This document shows positions 14,175-27,136 of a DNA stretch of 64,000 nt, in pieces. A program made the translations under genes and the position numbers. The DNA comes from Arabidopsis thaliana (lineage: Eukaryota > Streptophyta > Magnoliopsida > Brassicales > Brassicaceae). The stretch covers positions 6,634,101 to 6,698,100 of the forward strand of contig NC_003074.8 of NCBI RefSeq assembly GCF_000001735.4, in the 5' to 3' direction. Under the pieces are notes generated by a model, which had not been told where the DNA came from, searched no databases, and was given only the letters and a program-made list of their open reading frames with translations. Within the stretch, counting starts at the first letter, position 1, and every line of letters starts with the position of its first letter.

Positions 14175-15377
14175 ACTCAGGTAAATTCATGGTCAGTCTA
14201 AAACTCTTACATCTTCACAGATTGAATATTGCAATTGCCGATATTCATCTAGCAGTTTGAGAAACTAAACCTGACTTTAACCATTTACTGTGCTGTGTTG
14301 TAATCTGTTTGCTACAGATTATCCATGTTGGTGTGACTTCCCTTTTACATATAGCATGTAAGTCTACTAAACTTATTGAAATCTAAGGTTTACCGGTTAG
14401 GCGGTTTCTCAATTCCTATAAACAGCTTGCTCTTGATATGGATTTTGGTGCCCAATCTGTTTCTAGAGCTTATTGTTTCAACATGTTTCATGTTCTTGCA
14501 GGTGTATAGGTTTGAATAGAGTAAAAGTGCAGAACCATTCTTTTAACCATCGAAAAGCCAAAGAGATGGGAAAATTTTTGGTATAGAATATAAATCTTTT
14601 AAACATTATAGAATCATTCAGTTTGTTTGTTTCTGTACATAAACATTTTCGATCTTGCTCCATTGTAAATTTACCCCACCAAGTTTGCCAAATGAGTGAA
14701 AGTGTACAGTTTTTTTCTTCTGTTTATAGTTGTTCAAAATAAACTTTATTTTCTATTTCGTATATCTCTGTTTTCATTATGTTAAAAATCATTAAAATAA
14801 TTTAAAATCGACTGTGACTTGACTACTCAGGCGTCTGAAGGATTATGTAAGAAACGTGGTCAAACATAGTTCCCTAAAAAATCATGTTAGTAAAATATTG
14901 TTATATTTCTATTTTATTTTTATTTTCTGGCGTCAAATAGTAGTTAGCTTTTATAATTTGCTGTGGCGTAAATTTTGTCGGAAATATGATCTTTCATCTT
15001 GTATTAAGTTCATTAATAATCAAAGAAGTTGGATAGAATTCTTCTTTATAAGGACTATCTGAGACTATCCATCCGATTAATCAGTCCGCGACCATGTTAA
15101 TTGCCACAGAACTAGGACATAATGCTTCTGATAATTAATCAGTTACGTGTTAACCAGAGAATATAGAATACTGAACCAGTTGCATTCAAGTGGTTTTTCT
15201 ACAATAGAGGGAGATATGGCTAACGATGATTATAGGTCATAAAAAAACTACATAAAAATTAGAGAGAACTCAAAGAAAGACAGGAAAAATAAGAACAATA
15301 AAAAATCGAAAATAATTTTTATTAGCATTACATATCTTGTTCGCCGTAGTTAGCTGACTTTTTCCGGAGTCGATCTT
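14175..15377. other. Convergent spacer, ATG2 3' UTR side
   Basis: About 1.2 kb between the convergent 3' ends of ATG2 and the small gene at 15378. It is AT-rich with several stop-filled frames. Short ORFs here (14478-14663 minus, 14856-15062 plus) have low-complexity, intron-like composition, and I do not accept them as genes. I see no RNA gene or mobile element. Confidence 0.5.
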
Positions 15378-15906
15378 TCAGTCATCAGATTCCAGTATAC
15401 TTGCAAGACAATTCTGCAAAAAGCAAAAATATACATATAAGATTATATAGAACTACACAATTAAGTTAGACACAATATGTGTTTAATCAAATAATAAATA
15501 ATTATGTTACCTGAGATTTGTGTGGAAGATGGAAGTTGTTGGAATGGATTTTCTTGGACTTGTTGAGACCTAATTTCCACCAGTTACGAGATCCCTTTGA
15601 TGAGATGGTACGGTCAGAATCTTGAGCACTTAATTCATCTCTAAGTGTCGTCACTTTCCTCTGAGTAGTCTTCTCAAGTGGCAACAAAACTCCACCAAAG
15701 AAGATCTCATCAGCCGCAGAAGTGAAACCGAAGTTTTCGACATTGAATTTGAAATCCGAAGAAACAGGAGCTTCCTTGTACTTCATCTGACCATCTGCTC
15801 TTGATGCCGTATGTTTACTATCACTGTCTGCAAAATCATTGGAGAACGAGATTCTTGCGTCTACGAAGGATGGATACAATGAGGATTGTTCTACAGCATT
15901 AGCCAT
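15378..15906 (-). CDS. Small plant-specific protein of unknown function (At3g19200-like)
   Basis: Two exons on the minus strand, 15906-15511 and 15413-15378, join at phase 0 to 143 aa. The donor (CAG|GTAACAT) and acceptor (TTTTGCAG|AAT) are both good, and the second exon adds only 11 residues (NCLASILESDD). The protein has no signal peptide or membrane segment. Motifs visible: an ARISFSNDF box near residue 18, a DEIFFGGVLLPLEK box near residue 66, and a basic tail (SRNWWKLGLNKSKKIH). From general memory, short plant proteins with FSNDF-type and DE.FF.G.LLPL-type boxes form an uncharacterised family. I cannot assign a function. A TATA box at 16003-16012 lies about 100 bp upstream of the ATG. 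Confidence 0.85.
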
Positions 15907-16002
15907 CTCTCTCTCTCTACACTGAACACTTTAGTTCAGTAAGTTTGCTTCTTCTTTTGTGCTAGTCTTAAAATTGTGATTTTCATGCATCAACATCCTT
16001 TG

Positions 16003-16012
16003 CATTTTATAG
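16003..16012 (-). promoter_or_regulatory. TATA box of the small gene at 15378-15906
   Basis: Read on the minus strand it is CTATAAAATG, about 100 bp upstream of the ATG at 15906. That leaves room for a start site and a short leader rich in GA repeats directly before the ATG. It is a match by eye only. Confidence 0.55.
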
Positions 16013-17125
16013 ATATGAGACTGGTAAGGCATCCATGTGGACTTCATCTTTTTTAATTCTTTCTTCTATTCATCTTATTTTTGTTTATTTTTAAGTCCGA
16101 TTTATTTTATATTTCTATATACAATACTGAGTAAAACCGATTCAATGAACTCAACTTTATTTAATTTTATAGTTTTGACTTAATCTTCGTGGATAAAATA
16201 AGCATAAGTATTGATTGAAGCATTAATGCGCCGTAAATATGGCTTAAGTAAAGGTGATAACTCCAAATTTGGATTATAGTTCTCAAAATATTTATTTATA
16301 TTACCAACAAAAAAATAACATCAATTAAAGTTTCATTTGATATTTTTCATCGACCGAATTAATCAATATTTACACTTATTTTAAAATTTAGTATATACTT
16401 GTCCGCAGTATAACTATCTATAACGCAATACAAACTTAAAACCAATATCAACTATCTTTAATCCAATATTTGTATATGTTTGGATAAAACTTCAGTTTCT
16501 TGGAACAGTTGAGTAAGAAGTAGATGTTTTGAAGAATTTTGAAGAGGTAAGCGCCACTAAACCAAACTTTCACTTGGTAATTTAGTTATATTTTGTACTC
16601 ATTTTGGGTAATGGGTATGTTATACAGTTTTTTTCTTTTTTGTAGGACATTTATTTTCAGTGCATTACATTTGATGATTTAGTTTGCACTGATATCAAGA
16701 GTCAAGACAATGGATTCATAAGGGTGAACAAAAAAAATGGCATCATTATATATTATAATCTTTAAATGGTTTCGAATTCAATGTGTATTGAAAGCATAAC
16801 ATAGATAGATCTGTTTGTTCATAAATGAATAGATCAGATGCATTGCATTGCATTTTCATGAACTTTTCTGTTGTCTCGCTTAGATTTACGTGTGGCACTT
16901 TATTTACCGACATAAGTCCACCTTGTCCGCATCGTTTCCCTATTCTTATAAATAAGCACTAACTTTTATATACCGCTAATTGTTAAGGCACTTGTTTATT
17001 TAGTAAAAGAAACATTTGCATTTGGTCTTTCATAACTCATAACATAAAATTTCGCCTAACTATCCGCTACTTCACGATCTCGGCAATATTGTGCACTCGC
17101 AAGTGTGAACATATTTTTCTAATTC

Positions 17126-17149
17126 CTCTCTCTCTCTCTCTCTCTCTCT
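17126..17149. repeat. (CT)12 microsatellite
   Basis: Uninterrupted CT dinucleotide run of 24 bp in the spacer between the small gene and RAD54. It is a simple-sequence repeat and probably length-variable between accessions. Confidence 0.95.
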
Positions 17150-18698
17150 AAAATAATTCTATCAAATTTATAATTCTAAATGTAAGAGCCAGTGAAGAAC
17201 TAAAAGAACACAAAAACGTGAAACAAGAAAATATTGTAATCATATTCATCTAAGATAATCAGACTAAGCAGTAAGCACATAGGGTTAAGAAATTTTTTAA
17301 TCATGCATACATTGTTATAGACAAACAGAAGAAGCAAACGAGCAGACAAAAGACTGTAGCACCAAAAGAGCCATGTGAAGCTGAGCTGTAAATGTTCAGC
17401 TGATCAAAAGCCCCAAAACAGAAAACAATTATAAAAAATAAAAACATAAAATTATAAAATCTATCTTTCTGGATTCAGATTTTAGGGTTTGACTAAAACT
17501 CTGCTAACGTTTGTCTTCTTGTGGTACTCTAACTCACGTGCTTCACTTCTAGTCCTAATGGAATTTTCCCACGTTTCTCCAACTAGGGTTTTGACGCGTG
17601 GTACTTTTATACTTCTACGTAAGTGGACATAAAAGTTGTGTACAAAACAATATTTTCGGAATGTGCAAAAAACATATGTTTCTTGAGTGCAATTGCATTT
17701 TTTTTTTCTTAGGTTCAGATCCTGAAAGTTTTTCAGATCGAGTTTCTCTAGTGAATACGTGTTTAGTTCCCATTTTTTTACGAGAAGAGGTAATGTTACC
17801 AATCAAATACATTATAACACCTTACAGTTTTTTTATATATTAAAGAAGCAAGGAGCTAAAACTAGAGTAGGATTTACATTTTTAAAAAAGTTGTAAAGCA
17901 TAAGGGAATCTAGACATATAGATAATATCAGAGGACTTTTGTGGTGGATAAGTAAGTTGTATCTAAGTTTTATTTTGGCTGTCTTCTTGTCCCCAATTTT
18001 CTCTACATCTTCTGTCTTCTTCCTCTTACTTAACTCTCTCTTTCATTTTTGTTATTTATTTAACAATAAATTACCTTTTCACCTCACTAATCTGATTTCT
18101 TAACACTTAAGTCCTCCACCAGCAAAAAAGACAAACTAACACGTCCAATTATTGTTGCATTTTTACTTTTATCTTTAAATAATTCTACACTAATTTCAGG
18201 ATCCTGCAAAAACGATAGAAGAATGACCACTAAACTAACATCATGTTAGTTATTTCTACATTTGAGGAAGAAAGACAAATATTTATGATGGATTTTTAAC
18301 GATCTGGTTCGGTCAGACTATGCCAAAGATGGGTATTTTAAGGACCATATAAAATAGGCCATATGACTTTTCAAAGTTTTGGCTTCACTGGTCTTATCAT
18401 ATGATCATGCATACATACATATTGACAGTTGCCAAAATATTAGACAAAAATGAACATATATGATCGTCCGATCTTACGAACGCATCTCCTTTATGGTCCA
18501 GATTTATAGATTCACTTTTCTTTTGTGGTCTTAAGATCAAACTCGTCCAAACCAATAATAAACATGCATGCTTTTGATCTTCTAAACATCCCTAAGTCGA
18601 GTTCATAATACACCATATCATGTGATCATGTGAAGCAAAATACTACCAAATGTGCATAAAATTAGCATAAAATGTCTCAAGGTTCAAAAACTTTAATC

Positions 18699-21600
18699 TC
18701 ATACAAAATCATCATCGTGATTTACAGAAACTAGATTTGGTCTTTGCAAAGACATTTTAATCTGAGCATCATCAATGTTACTATTACCATGTAAACGCTT
18801 ATAAGTAGACAACTTCACTCTTTTTGTGGTCTCGTTGAGAGATAACGGCTGCAGCGGTTCCCGAGGTCTTTGTTGTGGTTTGTTAAAGGCACGCTTATTT
18901 ACAGGTTGGTTCCGATTGTGCTCTTCGGACTCCACCGTTTTTGGACTGACATTTGATTCGATGGGAACGAGCTTCCCATCTACCTGGTTTGTGAAAACAA
19001 ACGTCACCTGCAATGTTTTTAATAAACCATGAAAATAGTTATCATAAAGTTATTGGCTTTTCGAAAAATCTGACATAAGATGTAGAGTTTATGATTATAA
19101 GATTGAAAAAACTTGGAGACAACTCACCTCGTCACCTGCTGAAGCTTGCAGTATAGCATCTGGAACGGATTTTGAGGTAAAGTGATGACCCCAGCTTCCT
19201 AGATCTTCTTCCAATGGAGTGCCCACCTAAGAATATTCATGGGAAAAAAACTTTGTAGATGAATCGGATGTAAAAAGACATGAGCAGAGTTTGTAACTAA
19301 CAATGGAATTGATGAAGAAATAGCTCAAAACAGACTTATATTTAATGCAGGACTCAGTAACAAGCACAAGAAGGGACCTGTCTCTCAGAGTTTTTTAACA
19401 AGTTAAAGCATCCTGCATCTTTTGCAAATCCGCCTATGTCTTCTTGGTCAATCTGGCAAGCATTGTCATCTACATTGTTCTCATTCCCTTCTTCGATATT
19501 CTCAGTACCAGAGGCATCATTTTGGCACCTGCTGCAGCTCATCTTTTCATGGATTTCAGACCTAGCCACATTACCAGAAAAGAGGCTTTGAGATAAACCA
19601 TTTGAATGTGTATCATCTTGAGGTACAAAATCTGTCCCCAAAAGTGGATAGAGAAACGATGTTCTGAGTGGGCATAAAACATTCCCTGATTTCAGAAGAA
19701 ACACATACCTAACATCCCCATGGAAGGAAAATAAATCTCGTAGATCCTCTGTAGAAAGTAAGTTCCCCTGGAAAATCAAAGATGTTGTGGTTGATATTCA
19801 ATAATTAGACACAAAATGACTAATAGATGAAGCATATAACATTCCAGCAAGAACCTGTCTCGTGCTGTTATCCGTCTGTTCATGCTGAATAACTTTTTGA
19901 AGCCCTTCTTTTGACATCTGGCGCTGGTAAACCTACCAATGTACCACAAGAAAACAAATATGAATCTGAGGTAAGCAAACTCCCCCAAGGAAACTTGAGT
20001 AACAAGTTCGGCTAGTTATGCAGTACCTTTTCTTCAATAGTTCCAGTACTAAGAAACCTGTAGACATATACTCTTTTCTTTTGCCCATCCCTCCAAACTC
20101 TAGCAGCAGCCTGTTTTGACAGCGAAATAATGCATGTACAGCACAATCGATCATCTTTTATCAATATAAAGTTGAAACATATCTAAGGGGAAATTAGGAT
20201 GGTAATTACTTGTTTATCATTGGCAGGATTCCAATCAGGATCGAACAAAACAAGTCGATTAGCACCAATTAAATTTAATCCACAGCCACCCGCCTTGCTG
20301 CTTAAGAGAAATGCAAACTCATCCTACCAAAACCAAAAGTCAAACCAGGTGTCTACTCAGGTTCGAAACAACGGCATAAATAGATAAGTCATGTACCTTT
20401 GTTGGGTCGTTCAACCGGTTAACAAGCTTCTGCCTCTTGCTGATTGTTGTTGATCCATCCAGCCTCAGAAAAGGATATCTTCTTTCACGACAGAGTTGAG
20501 CAAAAAGATCCAATGTCTAGTGCAAAAGGTGCAGGCTATGATTATTGTATACTCAGGCTGGTTTTAAATTGCTATATATATGCAACACACCATCATGTCA
20601 TTTTATGCAATCAAACAACATGCAGAGTTCACTTCTTGATATTTGTTAGAAAGCGTTGCCTTTTGAATACATATAGACAAATCAGGGTAACGATTTTCTT
20701 AGCTTCTCCGATATCACATGCAAAAGTTCCAAAAATATGATGGCTCATAAAACTCAGGACAGCATAACACATAGCTTATGACTAATTCAAAATTCAAAAG
20801 AGATTGCAACATCCATAATTGAAATTTAGGACAGTAGTAACATCACTAATGACGACCAGCAGCTGAATCTATTCAAAATCCATGTGGAGGCATTTCATAC
20901 TTCATTCTCTATGACCAATATTATGCACTGTCCCTTTCAAATAAATATAAAAGTAACTTTATATCCAACTCGAATTGACATTTTCCAGCATACCTGTGTG
21001 TAGTTTGATACAAGGACTATGCGGTCATCAGTTTTTCGACGTAGGTTGGCCAAAAGTCTGGAGAGAACATGCATTTTCCCAGAGAGCTCGACCCAGGCAC
21101 CATCACCCCCTGTCCATGCTCCAGATCTGAAAGGATAGTTCCATTTAGATCCCAACTAGTGACAACATGCAAACATGCAATAGAAGCCTACCTCCCAGAG
21201 AACATTTCTGCAGGGAAGAACTCTAAGCAATTCTCAAACCCAACAGTTCCAGGATTGCCGCTTTTTATTGTGTCGTAGATTAGCTACACAGAAAAGAATA
21301 GGGCTATCATTAAGCATACATGGGGAATGATGAAAAAGGTTTTGACGATCAAATAGATCAAAGACCACTAAAATTTATGAAACTAGCGTCTTAATATCAG
21401 AACTTGATAATAGCGCCGTAAGATGTTACAAAGATGACTCAGAAGAAAATATTGGAAAAACTTAAACGCAAATGGATGAGGCTATGAGTTTTACCTTTGG
21501 ATGATTGCAGAGCTTCTTAAGAGCTGTTATATAAGCCAAAACTTTGGTTTGTTTTGCATTATCAGCAAGCGCCCTTTTAAGCTGCATGCAGAGGCACCCA

Positions 21601-24600
21601 TTATATGTAGTTCTAACTTCAATATTTTACGAAACATAACAAGAATGACTGTGATCAATGCTTACATTTTTCGAGCTAATAAAATGGTTGTACAAAGTGG
21701 ACTGGAGAGTAGTCATCTTGCAACAAACTACTTCAATTATCTGTGAAACATCCAACAACAAGATTTTGATGTATTTCTGGCTTCAAAATAAAGAAAGCGG
21801 CAACGGGAAAAACTTGTAGCTAAAAAAAGAGATGACACTTTCACAAAGATGTTCATTCTATCCGCACTTTCAGCATATGATTATATCACTGCTAAAACTC
21901 CAGGTATTACTCAATATGACGAAACAGTTCAACATATAAAGAAGTAGTAAAGGCTCTACTGAAACAGAATTTTAATGCATTGTAAGCCTGCGGCAGATAC
22001 AGAAGGAAAAGCACCTTAGGTGGTAGGTGATTTGAGAGCAATGCATTGGTTCTCCTCAAAATAAACTGTAAAAAAATGAAAGCTTAATAAGGTATAGCAG
22101 TTAAATTAAGCAACAATTCTAAAAGGTCAGTAGCGATGCTCTTTATTGATCATCATACCAAAATCATCTAAGCAAATTGCATATCTTTTAAGAGATATAT
22201 CCAGATGATGATGAAAGCTTAATAATAGTCAAATATTTAGATATAAAATGCTAAGAAGAATCACCTGGTTGACTTTTGAACTCAGTTCTGCGGAGCGGTC
22301 AGCAGCTAAGTTTTTCTCTTCCTCAGTGGCTGTAGGTTCTCTTCCACATATAATAGGTGCCTTAGGTTTCATACATCAAAACAAGGATGCATCAAAAGAA
22401 GGTAATGCAAGAAACATAAACAACCTATAGTCAATTGAACTGAAATTGTATGACACAGATAACAGCGTAAACAAATTCTCTCAGCACAGACTATTTTTAA
22501 AGAAGCTTACAATGTAATGGAATCCAAAGGCATGAAGCAGCAATACTGGAAACGAACAGAATATATATAGTAGCAAAGTATACACTACAAAATAACTTGG
22601 GCTAATCCTAACTTTTAGCCAAGAATAGCCTAGAAGAAATGATCTTTAACATATTTAGAGATGACAGAATAGCCTACAAGAATTTATCTTTAACATATTT
22701 ATAGATGACAGAATACAGAATGATCAAATTGGCATCAAAATTCAAAGTTTGTCACCTCATAATAATGGCGAAAGTGTGCAGCATCACCTAAACTCCCTGG
22801 ATTTGTGAAGTTGACCATGGCAAAAAACTCTTCCAAGTCATTCTGGAACATTCAGATGCAAAAAAACATAGAGTGAAAGCTTAGTGTTAAATGTCAGGAG
22901 AAATTTAATAGAGATAATCACTGGAATTTTCCATTACCTGCATGGGAGTTCCAGACAACAAAACTCGACGTTTGCATGTCAATGAAGCCAAAGCCTGTAG
23001 TCAAATATGATGATAACCAATATTAGAAAGAAAAAAAATGTATCAACCTGGAAGGATACGAAATAAGTATGTATTTGCATCCTACCCTGTTTGTAAGTGT
23101 CTGGTCATTTTTCAACCTATGAGCCTCATCGCATATTAGAAGATCACAGGATTCACTCTGGCAGAACTTGGATGAGTGCATTCGGAATGTCTCGTAAGAA
23201 ATGATAAGTACCTGTTAACGTTAGTTAGGTGATAAGTGCAATTCTCAGAGAGTCAGCAAAAAAATATGCACAGCTATACCTGCAAAGCGCTTCTTGGTCG
23301 AGTGAAACTATCTATTCCAGACAAAACATCATCTCTGGTGCTCTCACAGAGGGCTATAAGCTGAATCCTGTCTCCAACCCATTTCTTAATTTCAGCTTCC
23401 CAGTTACTGACAAGACTCGTTGGTGTAACAATAATGGCCTTTTTAACCATAGGCGTCCCATCAAATCCTTGACAAAGAAGTGTGTATAGTAAAGTAATGG
23501 ACTGTAATGTCTTCCCTAAACTGCCAAATCAATTTAGAAGGAAATAAGAAAATTACATAGGAAACAAAAAAAGTCCAGATCCAATTTTACATAACGGACA
23601 AGATAGATTTTACCCCATGTCATCAGCCAGAATGCAACCATTTATATTTGCCGAACCATGTAATCCTGAAACACAATCGAACATGAACTGGACACCCTCT
23701 CTGCAGTCTCAGAAAAACCACCTCACCATGTAAGTAAAGTTGTATAAACATCTTCGATGCCAACTAGAGATAATTTTATACTCATTGGCCTGTTGTATTC
23801 ACCAGCAGTTCACTGAGGGTTATATGATTTTAAACGAAGAGCACATTTTGACGTGGTTCAACAAGTAAACTATGAATGCCTTAAGAATTTTTAAGATCAC
23901 AGCACAGATTGGAATCAAGTTTTGAGATCCTTAAAAAAAACTCTGTACACGATGTCAATTCTTAGATAGAAATGAATACCTTTGATGAGGGCGAAGAAAT
24001 TTGACAAGCACTGAATGCACCATGATAGTTGTTACATTGCTCATTCCATCTTCTTCAGATTGCCACAATACCAAAGGTTCAATATCAGGTGGTAGACAAA
24101 CAACTTCCTCTTCTTCATCTCTCTCAATATTGGTTGATGCTTCCAGCTTAGTAGGTAAAGCAACCACAACCGGAGTTGAGGAACCCCAAGGAACAAACCG
24201 TTTTCGAGCTGAAAGGCGACGAGAAAGTTGTCCTGTGGAATCATAACCATGAGAACACGGAGGTTTGAAAGGCTTCCTACAAACTGCCGCTCCATCTGAC
24301 ACCGAAAGCACCCGAGGAAGGAGTGGCTGCCGTTGCACAACTAGATTGCCCCTGTCAACCGTGCATAAGTATCAATTCCATTTCCATAAAACAATGGAAT
24401 ACGCGTTTGATACAGCTTCAGAGACTATTCACAATCATCAATTTGAACAAGAGAACACTAAATCTCCTTTAAAATCCCTAAATTCGAACCACTAAAACTC
24501 CAAATGATATGTAGCAGCAAGCGAACGAAGCATCTATCAGGTTTAGGGTTCAGCTTCAATTTCAAATTGAAATCTAGGAAATTCAATTACGCACCTCAGA

Positions 24601-24776
24601 AGATCCTTTACGTTCTTAGATTTCCGATCTGCGTCGGATGAAAGAGAAACCACCGCAAGGTCTTCGCACTCAGGGTTATCGTTTTCTCCTTCAGAATCTT
24701 GAGAATCATCCTTGTAACTATCGCTGGAATCGTCGCAATCGGAAGACGATAAGATCTCTTCATCTTCTTCCTCCAT
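18699..24776 (-). CDS. RAD54: RAD54 SWI2/SNF2 DNA-repair translocase
   Basis: RAD54 is a nuclear ATPase that assists RAD51 in strand invasion and chromatin remodelling during homologous recombination. Twenty-one minus-strand exons join in phase to 910 aa: 24776-24595, 24351-23980, 23700-23614, 23520-23280, 23211-23086, 22994-22938, 22842-22756, 22360-22265, 22065-22015, 21740-21666, 21581-21495, 21283-21192, 21126-20994, 20516-20397, 20323-20210, 20110-20027, 19932-19855, 19767-19709, 19561-19378, 19226-19128, 19007-18699. The N-terminus is acidic ([16 protein letters not shown]). Helicase motifs appear in order: I ILADDMGLGKT, Ia [87 protein letters not shown]. The C-terminal 200 residues are less conserved and contain a cysteine pair (CSRC). 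All catalytic residues are present. Confidence 0.97.
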
Positions 24777-25106
24777 TTTCGTTACACCTACGAGCCCAGA
24801 GCTCCGCTTTTGACCAATCCTAAAACTCTTTTGGCGGCAAGAAATAAAACCAAAAACAAAAACAAAGAAAAACCAAATTATTTGAAATAAAATAACCTTA
24901 TCAGAAAAGGACTAAAATATCCTTCAGAGTATATGGGACGCTACAATTTTTCCTAACAGTTAGTTTCATGAAGATTGTAAATTTGTAATTTTCCCCAAGT
25001 TTTTAAGTATTTACACACAAAAACAAAAATATCCGAATTTTTTTAATTCGTCGAGGTTGATTACTTCACCCAATTTCATGGCCGCACCTGCAAACTTCTC
25101 GTCTCA
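24777..25106. promoter_or_regulatory. Divergent promoter between RAD54 and SCO2
   Basis: Only 330 bp separate the two start codons, so both promoters and leaders must share this space. It holds A-rich tracts and the sequence TTTTGGCGGC at 24829-24838, which fits the loose E2F consensus WTTSSCSS and lies about 55 bp upstream of the RAD54 ATG. No TATA box is evident for either gene. An extra ATG at 25078 lies before the SCO2 start. Confidence 0.6.
24829..24838. promoter_or_regulatory. Candidate E2F-binding site near RAD54
   Basis: TTTTGGCGGC contains TTTGGCGG, an exact fit to the degenerate E2F site WTTSSCSS. RAD54 is a replication and repair gene, the class often driven by E2F in plants. The match is by eye, the motif is degenerate and binding is not shown. 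Confidence 0.45.
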
Positions 25107-26388
25107 ATGTTCCGATTATACCCTAATTGCTCTCTGCCTTCTCACAGACCTCTCGTTTTCCTTCCTCGTCTTCCTTCTCGCTCCCTCCGTTGCCGCGCCG
25201 CCGCTGATATTCCCCTTGGTGACGGAATCCGATTACCTCGAGAAGCGGATTCAACCTCTGACACGGCGAGGTCTCGGGATGTTTCCGTCGCCGCCGGTGG
25301 GAATGGTGAAGGTGCTAAGTGGAGGAAGAGGAGGTTGCTCTGGTCGAAAAGTGGAGAGAGTTACTTGGTAGATGATGGCGACGCGCTTCCTCTTCCTATG
25401 ACTTATCCTGATACATCCCCTGTGTCGCCGGATGTGATTGACCGGAGGTTGCAATGTGATCCTGTAGTCGAGGTTTTTTGCTTTGCTTCAACTTTCATTT
25501 ACTAATTTTGATGATTGAATAAGACTCAACATACTTGCACTTAATTTAGATGAACATTTTAATTGCTTTAGCTGACGATTGGCTGTTTGATTTGCTCTAT
25601 AGTTTAATCTTCGAACCAATCAATATGCACAAATATATGAGTTGATCTTGTAGCTTGACGAATGACATTAAGTTTAATTGGTCTTTCTTATGGAGCGATA
25701 AGCTTAGATTCTGGAAGGTGAATGATGTTTCTGAAATGTGAAACTCAACAATGGACTTATTTTATAAAAGCATGTGTGTCAAAAACATGAAAAATATAGA
25801 TGCAAGCTCTTGTCGATATAAGATAGGAATTAAATTTTGACATGAATTATCCTTTTTCGGAAAGATTTGCTCCGAGTTACTCTTCACCCCAGTTTTGGGT
25901 GTGTTTAGGCAATATTTTCTTTTTGATGCAGTATTTGCTTTAGAATGCCTTTTTGGGATTGTTTTTTCTGATCACAATATAACCCGACCAATTTTTAGGA
26001 TTGCCGGGAAGTGGTTTATGAATGGACTGGAAAGTGTAGAAGTTGCCAAGGATCTGGAACTGTCAGCTATTACAAGAAAAGGGGTAAAGAGGTTATATGC
26101 AAATGCATACCCTGCCAAGGGATAGGTAAGTTTCTGAGTGTGGCTCTTTTTCCATGTTTTTCCTATGATAGTTTTAAGATTCTAGAGTATCTATGAGTTG
26201 GTTTCTTGATTGGTATTTGTGAAAAAGTAAACAAAGCCACACTTTCTGAGTTTTGCAGTTTGGTTTAGATTTAGTGTTTTACATGCAATTGACTTAAGAA
26301 GTTTAAACTAATTGCAGGATATGTGCAGAAGATAACATCTCGGACGGACATTGAAGTGATGGAAGATTTGGATAATGAACCATCTTGA
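25107..26388 (+). CDS. SCO2: SCO2/CYO1, chloroplast DnaJ-type zinc-finger protein
   Basis: This is a thylakoid-biogenesis factor of cotyledon chloroplasts with reported protein disulfide isomerase activity. Exons 25107-25472, 25999-26125 and 26318-26388 join to 187 aa. The N-terminus is a typical transit peptide, rich in Ser, Arg and Leu and poor in acidic residues ([19 protein letters not shown]). The second exon carries the DnaJ-like zinc-finger cysteines: CRSCQGSG and, about 20 residues later, [10 protein letters not shown]. There is no J domain. The end is [10 protein letters not shown]. An upstream ATG at 25078 opens a different frame that overlaps this coding sequence up to 25371, so the start at 25107 needs either transcription from between the two ATGs or leaky scanning. 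Confidence 0.96.
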
Positions 26389-27136
26389 CCTTGAATATGG
26401 CCCATTTTTGCATGTAAGCTTGGGTTCGTTATTGAAGTGTATCCGTTGCACGTACAAAACTATAACCAGAAGAGAGATAAGTGCTTCTTTGGGATGTTTG
26501 GCCCAAACAAGCTGATCGGAGGTATAGACAAAAACTACTGATTCTTGCTCAGATAATGGCTTCTTCTTTCACCAATAGTCCCCATATAGGCAATTTCTGT
26601 TTTATATGTATCAGACCTCGAGACACCACGAACTGCAGGAATTGTTTGTGTTTTTAGGCTGTTTCAGTCTGACTTATGTACATCAAGAGAAAAGATAGCT
26701 GTAACACGATCCATTTAATTATCTTTGTGTGCTTTACCTCTTGGTTCAAGTTACTCTACGGGTTCAAAGGTGGTTCGATAACATAAACAGATAAATACTT
26801 AAATTCCATGATTTGGAAGGATATAATACGGTCATCTAGAAGAAACTCACAAAAGTAGAAGTGTCGTTCCCAGATGCTTCCTTGATCGAACCCTTTCTCC
26901 ATGACATCTGTGCACTTCAATTTTCGAGGCCATGAAAGATGACCGCGTAGTTTATAGAATCGGATTTATCATTAACGAGCACTTGAATCAGCTGTTAGCA
27001 ACCCGAAATTGGCCGGTATTATTTGTGCTTGGCATGTTCTCAGGAGACGCCCTACAACAAGTAAGGATATTTTTTGACATCAAAATGCTTATGAAAAATG
27101 GTGTTTCTTTTTAAGGTACCAACATGGTTATGATTC
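26389..27136. other. Convergent spacer, SCO2 to malectin/LRR gene
   Basis: About 750 bp containing the 3' UTRs of two convergent genes. A 60-codon ORF at 26932-27114 (+) has no recognisable motif and probably arose by chance. I see no repeat or RNA gene. Confidence 0.5.

Larger units (their letters stand above)
15907..18698. other. 2.8-kb AT-rich spacer before RAD54 3' end
   Basis: It contains the promoter of the small minus-strand gene on the left and the RAD54 3' flank on the right. In the middle are a (CT)12 tract at 17126-17149 and a slightly GC-richer stretch near 17490-17640. That stretch has an ABRE/G-box-like ACACGTG-type core (CTCACGTGC at about 17534) and an ACGCGTGG motif near 17595. 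ORFs at 17482-17843 overlap each other on both strands and look random. I see no gene, tRNA or clear element. Confidence 0.5.

Noticed and set aside
17482..17843. Overlapping ORFs of 65-106 codons on both strands
   Set aside because: They overlap each other in three frames, have no recognisable motif and no plausible splice partners, and lie in AT-rich spacer.
26932..27114. 60-codon ORF between SCO2 and the malectin/LRR gene
   Set aside because: No motif, no supporting context, and the codons run straight into the convergent 3' UTR.
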